Positions 16,722-23,940 of a stretch of DNA of 64,000 bases are shown in pieces. The notes under the pieces were generated by a model that saw only the letters and a list, made by a program, of their open reading frames with translations, did no database searches and was not told where the DNA came from. The stretch spans positions 1 through 64,000 of the forward strand of contig JBBQFQ010000009.1 in assembly GCA_038322235.1 (NCBI GenBank), written 5' to 3'. This stretch comes from SZAS-18 sp038322235. Its GTDB lineage: Bacteria; Verrucomicrobiota; Verrucomicrobiia; Chthoniobacterales; SZAS-18. The translations under genes and the position numbers were made by a program. The number at the start of each line of letters is the position of its first letter. The first letter of the stretch is position 1.

Positions 16722-17486
16722 TTATTTCGACTTCGGCGCCGCGGCCGCAGGGAACTGGAAGGTCGAGTCCTCGACCGCGACATTGGCGTCGGCTTTTTCG
16801 ATCACGATCTTCTGTTTATCTGTCCCGCCCTTGCGGCCGGCTTCGACCGAGAACGGCAGAAACACGCCCCCCACTTTCTCGTAGTCACCGAGGTCCGTCT
16901 CGATTTCCACCTGCGCCCCCCGCTCGATCCGCTGGCTCACGATGCGAATTTCGAGGAAATACTCCGGATCGAGATAAACCCACGCAGTATCGCCGTTTTT
17001 CAGCGTGACCTTCAGCTTGTAGGCCAGCGTGCCGTCGACGTCCGCCCGGCCCGCGTCCTCCACGGTACTGCCCTTGGCTTTCGCATCGACGAGGAAACCC
17101 GTCAGATCGGCGTCCTCGATCAGGGCCTTCGCGTCGTCGGCCGACATCTTTTCCGGATCCTTCCGCCCTTGGAAGGGCGAGATCTGCCACGCCTGCGTGC
17201 CATCGTACGCCTGCACCATCGTCAGGCCCTGCAGCGAAACTTCCGTGCGGACGATGCCGGGTGCTTTTTTGGTCTGGGCGTAGCCGAGTTCGATCTGCCC
17301 TTGGTTCACGAGCATCCGGCCCGACAACCGCACCGATTTCAAGGCGTGGAGGGCATCGAGTCCCCCGCGGGCCGCGGCGTTTTTTTCGACGACCTCGTTC
17401 AGCGTCAGGAGGCGGGGTTCCTGCGCGGTCAGGGCCGGAGCGAGCAGAACGCTCGCGAGGAGAAAGGGAAGAAGGGAGCGATGCAT
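16722..17486 (-). CDS. LolA/LolB-like outer-membrane lipoprotein-sorting-type protein
   Basis: This 254-residue secreted protein has a signal peptide (MHRSLLPFLLASVLLAPALTAQ by position 22). The mature part resembles the LolA-like fold found in many short periplasmic proteins: VVEKNAAARGGLDALHALKSVRLSG at the start of the domain, MVQAYDGTQAWQISPF, and a C-terminal YLDPEYFLEIRIV and DYEKVGGVFLPFSVE stretch. This arrangement is typical of 'outer membrane lipoprotein-sorting protein' homologues that bind lipophilic ligands. It sits directly upstream of the large BNR protein (19 bp gap) and is probably co-transcribed with it. Because the true LolA usually lies elsewhere, this is more likely a paralogue with an unknown lipid or lipoprotein partner. 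Confidence 0.7.
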   Translation of the reverse strand: MHRSLLPFLLASVLLAPALTAQEPRLLTLNEVVEKNAAARGGLDALHALKSVRLSGRMLVNQGQIELGYAQTKKAPGIVRTEVSLQGLTMVQAYDGTQAWQISPFQGRKDPEKMSADDAKALIEDADLTGFLVDAKAKGSTVEDAGRADVDGTLAYKLKVTLKNGDTAWVYLDPEYFLEIRIVSQRIERGAQVEIETDLGDYEKVGGVFLPFSVEAGRKGGTDKQKIVIEKADANVAVEDSTFQFPAAAAPKSK

Positions 17487-17594
17487 GGACGGGATTCGGA
17501 AGGAGGATCGGGAGCGTGACCGACATCCCCGCGCTGCGCAATCGCTGCCGGCCCGCGCGGAAAACTGCGCAGCAATGGCGGGTTGTCCGTTCTA

Positions 17595-18524
17595 CTATGC
17601 GTAAACAACGCAGCCACGAGCCGCGAGTTCGGCGACGGCGTCGGGGAGAGGGGCGAACCGATTCCAACGCAGGTCGAGCTTGCGGAGGTTTGGCAGGCCC
17701 CAGATCGCGGGCGGCAGCGCGGTGAGCGCGTTCGCCCGCAGGTCGAGAAACTCCAGCGAGCGGAGCGCGCTCAGACCGTCGGGGACTCGGGCCAGCCGGT
17801 TGAAGCGGAGGTCGAGATGCGTCAGCTCCGTCAGCCGCCCGATCGATTCGGGGAGGGTCGTGAGCTGGTTCGACTGCAGGACGAGGGTCCGGAGCGCCGC
17901 CAGGTCGCCGATCGTGTCCGGTAGCGTCTCCAGCGCATTCCGGTCCAAATGCAGTTCGACGAGATTTCGCAGCTCGCCGATCTCGGCCGGGAGCGTCGCG
18001 AGCGCATTACCGTAAAGGCGCAGCTCCCCGAGCGCCCGCAGCTCCCTGATCCAGTCCGGCAGCTCGGTGAATCGGTTGTCGGTCAGATTCAGATAACGGA
18101 GCGAGCGCAGGCTCCCGCACGAGCGGGGGAGGGAGCGCAATTGGTTGTCGCTCGCGTAGAGAAACGCGAGCTTCGTCAGCTGTCCGAGATTCTCGGGGAG
18201 CGTGGAGAGCTGGTTGTGGCCGAGGTCGAGCATTTCGAGCTCGCCGAAACCGCCCCACTCGGATGGGAGGGCAGTGAGCCGGTTCTGCCCGAGGTTGAGC
18301 GTGCGGAGCTTTCCCAAGCCGGCGATCTCAGTCGGCACGTTGGCGAGCCGGTTGTCGTAGAGGCTGAGCGTCGTGAGTTCGGTCAGTTCCAGCAGCTCAC
18401 GCGGAAAGTCGGCGAGCGCGCAGCCATCGAGATGGGCCTCCGTCAGGCCCGCTGGGAGCGTCCCGGACCCCAGCGCCTCGAGCATGCGTCGACCGGCGAT
18501 CTCCGAGGTGCGCTGATGGTGCAT
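17595..18524 (-). CDS. Leucine-rich repeat protein
   Basis: Starting at ATG 18524 (MHHQRTSEIAGRRML) this is a 309-residue protein made almost entirely of about eleven consecutive 23-residue leucine-rich repeats with the pattern L-x-x-L-x-x-L-x-L-x-x-N-x-L-x-x-L-P (LTTLSLYDNRLANVP, LEMLDLGHNQLSTLP, LRYLNLTDNRFTELP, LRKLDLRWNRFAPLP). This bacterial/plant-intracellular-type repeat forms a curved protein-binding solenoid. There is no signal peptide, kinase or Roc GTPase domain, so it may be cytoplasmic. A longer frame starting at 18644 would overlap the sigma-factor gene and adds an implausible N-terminus. It lies 73 bp after the ECF sigma gene and could be the last gene of that operon. Confidence 0.9.
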   Translation of the reverse strand: MHHQRTSEIAGRRMLEALGSGTLPAGLTEAHLDGCALADFPRELLELTELTTLSLYDNRLANVPTEIAGLGKLRTLNLGQNRLTALPSEWGGFGELEMLDLGHNQLSTLPENLGQLTKLAFLYASDNQLRSLPRSCGSLRSLRYLNLTDNRFTELPDWIRELRALGELRLYGNALATLPAEIGELRNLVELHLDRNALETLPDTIGDLAALRTLVLQSNQLTTLPESIGRLTELTHLDLRFNRLARVPDGLSALRSLEFLDLRANALTALPPAIWGLPNLRKLDLRWNRFAPLPDAVAELAARGCVVYA

Positions 18525-18597
18525 GGATCGATCCAGTTGTGACCGAGTGCCGTGGCCCTGCCAAGCGCGCAGGGAGGCAGACGGCGAGGAATTCGCC

Positions 18598-19176
18598 TCA
18601 CCGCCGAAAGCGTTCCAACGCCTGGCGAAGTTGCTGCCGCGCACGGTAGACGCGCGTTTCCACGGCTTTGGCGCTGATTCGCAGCCGCGTGCCGGTCTCC
18701 TGCTGCGAGAGACCTTCGAGGGCGGTGAGGATCAGCGGCGCCTTCAGTTCATCGGGAAGCGCCTGAATGGCCGCCTCGACCGCGTCCACTTCCTCGCGCG
18801 CGATGGCGGCCGCATCGGGTCGCGCGGCGGAGTCGGGCGGATCGAACGTGCCGAGATCGAGCGAGGCCGTGACGCGCGCCTGCTTCGTCGCCCGCGAGCG
18901 GGCGCGGTCCCGGCAGAGGTTGTGCGTGATCTGAAAAAGCCAGGTCGAAAAGCGGGCCCCGGGCACGAAGCGGGGCAAGGCGCCATGCGCGCGGACAAAC
19001 GCCTCCTGTGCGACCTCGCGGGCGTCCTCTTCGTTCGCGAGATAACGCAGCGCGAAGCGGAAGAGCGGTTCCTGGTGTTGCCGGACGAGCGAGGTGAACG
19101 CGTCAGCGTCGCCGCCCTGCGCGGCGCGCACGAGCGGGAGATCGGGGTCGTCGGGGACCGGACGCGAGAACCACAT
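18598..19176 (-). CDS. ECF-type RNA polymerase sigma factor
   Basis: This 192-residue protein has sigma region 2 (AFTSLVRQHQEPLFRFALRY, then EDAREVAQEAFVRAH and FSTWLFQITHNLCRD, the core-binding and -10-recognition helices) and region 4 (ALPDELKAPLILTALEGLS, then ETGTRLRISAKAVETRVYRARQQL, the -35-recognition helix-turn-helix). The long linker is Asp/Ala-rich. There is no C-terminal extension. It directs RNA polymerase to a dedicated promoter set. It is the third gene of a tight minus-strand operon, with only 12 bp between each pair: membrane protein, Spy/CnrX-like sensor, sigma factor, the order of the metal-sensing cnrYXH operon. It is probably released by its membrane partner in response to an envelope or metal signal. 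Confidence 0.92.
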   Translation of the reverse strand: MWFSRPVPDDPDLPLVRAAQGGDADAFTSLVRQHQEPLFRFALRYLANEEDAREVAQEAFVRAHGALPRFVPGARFSTWLFQITHNLCRDRARSRATKQARVTASLDLGTFDPPDSAARPDAAAIAREEVDAVEAAIQALPDELKAPLILTALEGLSQQETGTRLRISAKAVETRVYRARQQLRQALERFRR

Positions 19177-19188
19177 GAGGGGCGCGAA

Positions 19189-19674
19189 TCACCGCGCCGG
19201 CTCACAGCATTGCGCGCAAAGGGCGTCCGAGGCCAGCGTCAGCAGACACTGATATTGCTCCGGCCGCAGCGTCCCCTTCATTTCGAAAATGCGTTCCAGC
19301 GTCGCCTTTTGCAGTTCGCCCTGGGCGGTGTGGATGCGATCGACCGCCGACGCGACGCGCTCGGAATATCGGCCGTCTTCCCGCAGAGAGGCGGCCAGAT
19401 CGCGGTTCGCGGTGTCCAGCGTGGCCGTCAGATTTCGGTGTCGTTCGAGAAAGCGCTGCTCGGCCGGCGCGAGCGCCCGGGCCTGCTCCGGCGCGAGCCC
19501 GAGTTGGGCGTTCATCCAAGCGGTCATTTCCGCCGGACCTTTGGGCGCGCAGACCGGACAATCGGCGTGGGCGTTTGCCCGGGTTGCTGTGACCCGGGTC
19601 GTGACGAAACTGGCCCCGGCGCCGGCGCCAGCGGCCGCGAGCAGAATGAGGGCGATGAGGAGAAAGCGTTTCAT
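19189..19674 (-). CDS. Periplasmic CnrX/Spy-like sensor protein with cysteine pairs
   Basis: This 161-residue protein has an N-terminal hydrophobic segment (MKRFLLIALILLAAAGAGAG) that is either a signal anchor or a signal peptide. The rest is helical with the LGLAPEQARALAPAEQRFLERH motif of periplasmic heavy-metal sensor/Spy/CnrX proteins, followed by a second amphipathic helical hairpin containing RIFEMKGTLRPEQYQCLL. It carries a CPVC pair after the membrane segment and a C-terminal CAQCC cluster; these could bind metal or form disulfides. It lies between the small membrane gene and the ECF sigma gene with 12-bp gaps, matching the cnrYXH order, so it probably senses the signal that frees the sigma factor. 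The fold assignment is moderate and the ligand is unknown. Confidence 0.72.
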   Translation of the reverse strand: MKRFLLIALILLAAAGAGAGASFVTTRVTATRANAHADCPVCAPKGPAEMTAWMNAQLGLAPEQARALAPAEQRFLERHRNLTATLDTANRDLAASLREDGRYSERVASAVDRIHTAQGELQKATLERIFEMKGTLRPEQYQCLLTLASDALCAQCCEPAR

Positions 19675-19686
19675 GGCGGCGATAAA

Positions 19687-20040
19687 TCAGGGAGGAGGAA
19701 AGGCCGTGGAGGGAAGATGCGGCGCCGAGCGCGCAAAGGCATCGAGCCCAAGCGCCGTCGAGGCGAGGCGGGGATCCGGGGCATCCGGCCGCGGGGCGAG
19801 CACCGCGACCCCCGCTCCGATGATCGTCGCGACGCTGAGTCCGGCGAACGCCAGACGAGCCGGTCTTAGCGAGGCGAAGATTTCGTCCCACCAATCAGGT
19901 GATGGTGTGGGCGCGGCAGGAATCCAACCGCGGCTCTCCTCGATCGCGCGCCAGACGTCGGCAGCGAAGTCATCCCCCGCCTTGGGCAGCGTCCGCTGCG
20001 CGAGTTCGTTGAGAATCGGATCGAGTGGATCGGTGGACAT
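19687..20040 (-). CDS. Small single-span membrane protein, candidate anti-sigma factor
   Basis: This 117-residue protein starts at ATG 20040 (MSTDPLDPILNELAQRTLPK). The N-terminal ~60 residues are soluble and helical (DDFAADVWRAIEES, WWDEIFASL), followed by one transmembrane segment (RLAFAGLSVATIIGAGVAVL, residues about 62-81) and a Pro-rich tail. This topology, with a short cytoplasmic sigma-binding region, one helix and a periplasmic tail, is that of CnrY-like anti-sigma factors. The gene is the first of the tight three-gene operon with the CnrX/Spy-like protein and the ECF sigma factor. It has no zinc-binding H-x-x-x-C-x-x-C motif, so it is not a ZAS-type anti-sigma factor. The role is inferred from position and topology. 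Confidence 0.65.
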   Translation of the reverse strand: MSTDPLDPILNELAQRTLPKAGDDFAADVWRAIEESRGWIPAAPTPSPDWWDEIFASLRPARLAFAGLSVATIIGAGVAVLAPRPDAPDPRLASTALGLDAFARSAPHLPSTAFPPP

Positions 20041-20087
20041 CTTTGAGGTGGAACGGAGGGGGGCGCGGAATCCCTCGGGGATTTTTG

Positions 20088-20103
20088 AAAAAAGTCTTCC
20101 CAC
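20088..20103 (-). promoter_or_regulatory. Candidate ECF-type -35 element upstream of the sigma operon
   Basis: Read on the minus strand, GTGGGAAGACTTTTTT lies 48-63 nt upstream of the first gene of the sigma operon. GGGAAG followed by a T-run resembles the GGAAC-type -35 box of ECF promoters, which often autoregulate their own operon. The matching -10 element is not clear, so this is only a candidate. Confidence 0.25.
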
Positions 20104-20285
20104 TTTGTCGGTCGATCGCTCTCCCCGCATCGACGAACTCGCTCCCGGCGTGGATCCCGAAAACTTTCGCCGTCCCAGCCCATCGGGCGGCGCCGGCGAC
20201 GTGGGATCCGAAGGGAAGCGAGTCCCGCGAGTGATCGGCGCGGGATGCGGCCGAAGGTTGAAGGCGGGCCACGCCACCCTGAAGC

Positions 20286-21893
20286 CTATTGTTGAAAATT
20301 TGCCCACGGGCCAACCGCCACGCCGATTGTTCCCGTGGTGACGTTGATGGCGCCGTTCATTCCCGTGGCGGAAAGAGAGTAGGGCGTCACACAATTTTGC
20401 ACGACGTTTCGTACCACCACACTTTTTCCTCCGGTCAAAATACCAATCTTGCCCGCGGAAATCGTGTTCCCATCAATCCGTTGAAAGTCGCCGAGTGCGG
20501 TGATGCCGCCCGCTCCCGCAGTGGAGAGTCCGCTGTTCGTCACGACACAGTTGGTGACCGCGGCGCGCGTGGCGTTCGCGTCCAGGTAGATCCCGTCCCC
20601 GCCTGTCTTATACACCGTGCACAAATCGACGAGCCCCGACGTCGTGGAAAGCGCGATTCCGAAGGCTTGGCCGGCCGTCCCCGTATTTGTCACCGCGGTC
20701 ACGAAGCAGCGGGCCGCGCGCGTCCCACCCGAGATCCCCAGGGCCGGCGCACTGCTGTTGCCGGTTACCGTGTTGACCTGGCAATCTTCCGTTTGGAGGG
20801 CATAGATGGCGGTGCAGCTTTGGCTGCCGGAGGCGGTCTGGGTGACGCCGCTGACGATGCAGTCCCGAGCCAGGCCTCCGACGCTGTTGATGGCGATCAT
20901 AATGCCCGTGCAGGAAAAGGCCGAGACCGTACATCCCGAAACCAGGGTGCTCCCGCTGATCGCGGTGGCCGCGCCCGTGCAGCTGCAGCTGTTCACGGTG
21001 CTGTTGAAGACACTCCCCGCGCTGATTCCGGTGAAGCCCGGGGTGCCACTGCAATTCGTCACATAGCAGTCGCTGACAATTCCGGTCGCGTTGATCGCGT
21101 AGCTGGTGGTGCCGCTGCCACTGCCCGCGCAGGAAGCGACGGTACAGCGGGTTACGTTGGTCGCAGAAATCACCGAGAACGCGCTGGAGTTCGTGGCAGT
21201 GTTGACGCTCGAATCGAGCACGGATTCGGCGACGAAAACCGCGGCACCATTCGAACCGCTCGTGTTGTAAGCGGTGCAGCGGGAAATCAATGAAGGGCTT
21301 AGGCCGAGCGAGATGGCCGTGTACCCGCCGCGCACGGTCACGCCTTCGACGCGCCCGTTTCGCGCCGCCGACGAGATGCCCACCGCGCTGGGGCCGTCGA
21401 TCACGACATCCTCCACCACGAACCCGTTTCCTGATCCCCCGGAAATGCCGTTCGTCCCGCCGACGATGATGCCACGGTGAATGCGCACATTGTTGCGCGG
21501 ACCAACGACGGTGACCCCGTTGGTCCCGCCCGTGTTTAAAATCGAGAACCCCCCGAGGTCGAGCGTGACATTATCCGCCGCGATCTGGATCGCGGCCTTC
21601 GACGCGACCCCGGCGATGTTCGCGCTGAGATAGTAGGAACCCGCCGTGTTGATAATGAACTGATTTGACGCGTCGCTGGGCAAAGGATTGACCGAGCGTT
21701 GCACATTGATCCGAGGCTCGATTTCGTCGAGCGCCTTCAACGTCGGAGCTGGCGCAGCGAGCGGCGCCAGCGGCCCTTGGGCGAGCGCGGGAGAAACAAA
21801 GACAGCCGCCAGGGCGAGGGCTGAAACGCATCGGCCGAAATCATCGGCGTGCGAGCGAAAGCGCTGGGCGCAAAAGACAGGTCGAGTGAGCAT
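20286..21893 (-). CDS. Secreted right-handed beta-helix protein
   Basis: This 535-residue protein has a signal peptide after a short basic extension (CVSALALAAVFVSPALAQG). After a Pro/Ala linker it forms a long parallel beta-helix: DNVTLDLGGFSILNTGG, NNVRIHRGIIVGGTNGI, VVEDVVIDG, GRVEGVTVRGG, and then about fifteen further coils rich in Thr, Ser, Asn and Cys (SRCTAYNTSGSN, SDCYVTNCSGTP, SGCTVSAFSCTG). The regularly spaced Cys residues are unusual and may form a ladder inside the solenoid. It ends VAVGPWANFQQ with no anchor. The shorter protein at 3929-4678 shares the DLGGF coil. It is probably a surface or extracellular carbohydrate-binding or adhesive protein; no catalytic residues can be assigned. 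Confidence 0.8.
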   Translation of the reverse strand: MLTRPVFCAQRFRSHADDFGRCVSALALAAVFVSPALAQGPLAPLAAPAPTLKALDEIEPRINVQRSVNPLPSDASNQFIINTAGSYYLSANIAGVASKAAIQIAADNVTLDLGGFSILNTGGTNGVTVVGPRNNVRIHRGIIVGGTNGISGGSGNGFVVEDVVIDGPSAVGISSAARNGRVEGVTVRGGYTAISLGLSPSLISRCTAYNTSGSNGAAVFVAESVLDSSVNTATNSSAFSVISATNVTRCTVASCAGSGSGTTSYAINATGIVSDCYVTNCSGTPGFTGISAGSVFNSTVNSCSCTGAATAISGSTLVSGCTVSAFSCTGIMIAINSVGGLARDCIVSGVTQTASGSQSCTAIYALQTEDCQVNTVTGNSSAPALGISGGTRAARCFVTAVTNTGTAGQAFGIALSTTSGLVDLCTVYKTGGDGIYLDANATRAAVTNCVVTNSGLSTAGAGGITALGDFQRIDGNTISAGKIGILTGGKSVVVRNVVQNCVTPYSLSATGMNGAINVTTGTIGVAVGPWANFQQ

Positions 21894-22180
21894 GACGAGA
21901 AGAAAAAGAGGGCGTCCTCGCGAGATAACCCCTTTGGACTACCACGATTCGGGGAATTGAAGCAAGGCCCACGCGCGTCCAGTCCATCCCAAGGAAGAGC
22001 GAATTGAACGCCGCCCTCAGAGGGCGAAGCCGCATTTCGGCCAAAGAGACCGGACAGTATATCGCGGCCCCTCGATGCCGAGCGCCGGAGGCAGCGGGAC
22101 GCGTCGGAGCCAGGGCCGACGCGTCGGCCCGCGCCGCCCCGCGCAGAATTGCTGCTGATCTTTACCGGTTGAACGATCAG

Positions 22181-23809
22181 ATGCCCTACCTCCATCTGCC
22201 CGGCGTTCCCAAATTGTGCGGCCGGATTCCTCTGGTCCTTTGGGGGATGAAGAATGCGGAACAAAGCCGGACGAAGGAGCAGTATCGGGCGTTGCGGCAG
22301 AAGGGCTGGGCTGAGCTCTGGGGACAGGAGGTTCCCCGCTTCAATGCGGCCAGCGCGGACGAGCGGCTGCAGAATGTTTCGCTGGTGCGGGCGGTCGGCG
22401 TGGTCTTCACGGAATCCGGCCCGGCGGCGCAGCGCGAGGAGGTCAGGCGGTGGCTCGTCGGACTGCTCCAGGATCCGGGCGAGAAGGTGCGGCGCTACGC
22501 CATGGCGGCGCTGCCGAAGATCGGCGCCGGGGCGGGGGAGGAGGCGGAATTGCTGGCGCTCCTGCAGGCGGCGCCGGCCGAGCGGGAGCAAAAATTTCTC
22601 GGCCGCACCCTCGACAAGATCGGCGGCACCGCCACGCTCGCGGCCCTGGCGGCAGGCGCGGGCGGCGTCCTGCCGGCGCAGACGGTGCAGAAGGTGCGCG
22701 CCAGCGTGGCCCGACGTGAGCAGCCCAGTGCGATTCGGTTCGACCGCGCGCTGACCGATTCCGACGGCCTGCGGGTGCATCTGCGCGGCCGGTTGGGTCT
22801 GGAGGGATTCGTCCGCGACGAGCTCGAAGCGACCCCCAATTTGATGCGAATCTTCCGCATCCTCGACCTCGGTCCCGGACTTGTCGTGCTCGCGCCGCTG
22901 GCGGCATTTCGACTGAAGGATCTCTACGCCCTGCGCTGCTTCAGCTCGGTCAGTTTCGTCCTCGGCCACGTGGCGGAGCAGGCCGAGGGGCCGATGATCG
23001 AAGCGTTGGCGCGCATCATCACTTCGCCGCGGGCGCTTCACCTTTTTCAGGCTTTCACCGAGGGCTCGCTCCGTTACCGGCTCGATTTCGTCGGGCGCGG
23101 ACATTTGCGGGGCGCGGTCCGGCAGTTGGCGAATCGGGCCTTCGCGCTTTGCCCGGAGATTCTCAATGACGCCCAGAGCGCGCCGTGGACGGTGCAGATT
23201 CACGCCACCGCCGGGGGGCAATCGGTCGAGCTTTCGCCGAAGGTGGTGCCCGATCCGCGCTTCGCCTACCGGCAGGAGGACGTGCCCGCGGCCTCGCATC
23301 CGCCGCTCGCCGCGTGTCTCGCGCGAATGGCCGGGCGGCTGCAGGACGAGGTCGTCTGGGATCCGTTTTGCGGGTCCGGGCTCGAACTGATCGAGACGGC
23401 GTTCCGCGGCGATGTGCGCGTCGTCTGCGGGTCCGATCGACTCGCCGAGGCCGTGGAGATCACGCGGGCCAATTTCCTCGCCTCGCACGCCCGCGCCGGC
23501 CAGACGCATTTCGTCTGCTGCGACTTCCGCGACTACGGTCGCGTTCCGGGGATCGCCCCGGGCACCGTCTCGCTCGTGATCTCGAATCCTCCGCTCGGCA
23601 AGCGCGTGCCGATTCCGCACATCGACCGCTTCTTCGCCGACATCTTCGGAGTCGCCGCGGAAGTCCTGCGCCCGGGCGGACGGCTCGTCTTCGCCAATCC
23701 GCTCCGAATGGACTCCCCCGAGCGCAGCCTTCGGCTCGAGTCCCGTCAGGTGGTCGATTTTGGCGGGTTCGACTGCAATCTGGAGAAGTACGTGAAGACC
23801 GCACGGTGA
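22181..23809 (+). CDS. HEAT-like N-terminus fused to a class I RNA methyltransferase-like domain
   Basis: Starting at ATG 22181 (MPYLHLPGVPKLCGRIPL) this is a 542-residue protein. Residues about 30-190 are helical with HEAT-like repeats (EEVRRWLVGLLQDPGEKVRR, then YAMAALPKIG). The C-terminal ~200 residues are a Rossmann methyltransferase: VVWDPFCGSGLELIETAF is the SAM-binding motif I of the TrmN/Trm14/RlmL type, and VSLVISNPPLGKRVPI is motif IV, with N-P-P-L as in N2-guanine or N6-adenine nucleic-acid methyltransferases. A terminal GGRLVFANPLRMD segment follows. There is no classical THUMP domain, so the HEAT-like part may replace it in substrate binding. The in-frame start at 22004 adds a low-complexity Arg/Ala-rich region and is less likely. 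It probably modifies tRNA or rRNA; the target is unknown. Confidence 0.75.
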   Translation: MPYLHLPGVPKLCGRIPLVLWGMKNAEQSRTKEQYRALRQKGWAELWGQEVPRFNAASADERLQNVSLVRAVGVVFTESGPAAQREEVRRWLVGLLQDPGEKVRRYAMAALPKIGAGAGEEAELLALLQAAPAEREQKFLGRTLDKIGGTATLAALAAGAGGVLPAQTVQKVRASVARREQPSAIRFDRALTDSDGLRVHLRGRLGLEGFVRDELEATPNLMRIFRILDLGPGLVVLAPLAAFRLKDLYALRCFSSVSFVLGHVAEQAEGPMIEALARIITSPRALHLFQAFTEGSLRYRLDFVGRGHLRGAVRQLANRAFALCPEILNDAQSAPWTVQIHATAGGQSVELSPKVVPDPRFAYRQEDVPAASHPPLAACLARMAGRLQDEVVWDPFCGSGLELIETAFRGDVRVVCGSDRLAEAVEITRANFLASHARAGQTHFVCCDFRDYGRVPGIAPGTVSLVISNPPLGKRVPIPHIDRFFADIFGVAAEVLRPGGRLVFANPLRMDSPERSLRLESRQVVDFGGFDCNLEKYVKTAR

Positions 23810-23940
23810 GGGCTGCTCGAGCCGGCGAACCGACGTGGCAGCCGTTACTCGGTCCCCGCGATGCCGACCCCACGATCGTTTCGCGTGGAACTCCTCTGAA
23901 CGCCGCTGGGCCGGCGGCGGCGGATGAACCTCCGCCCCGG

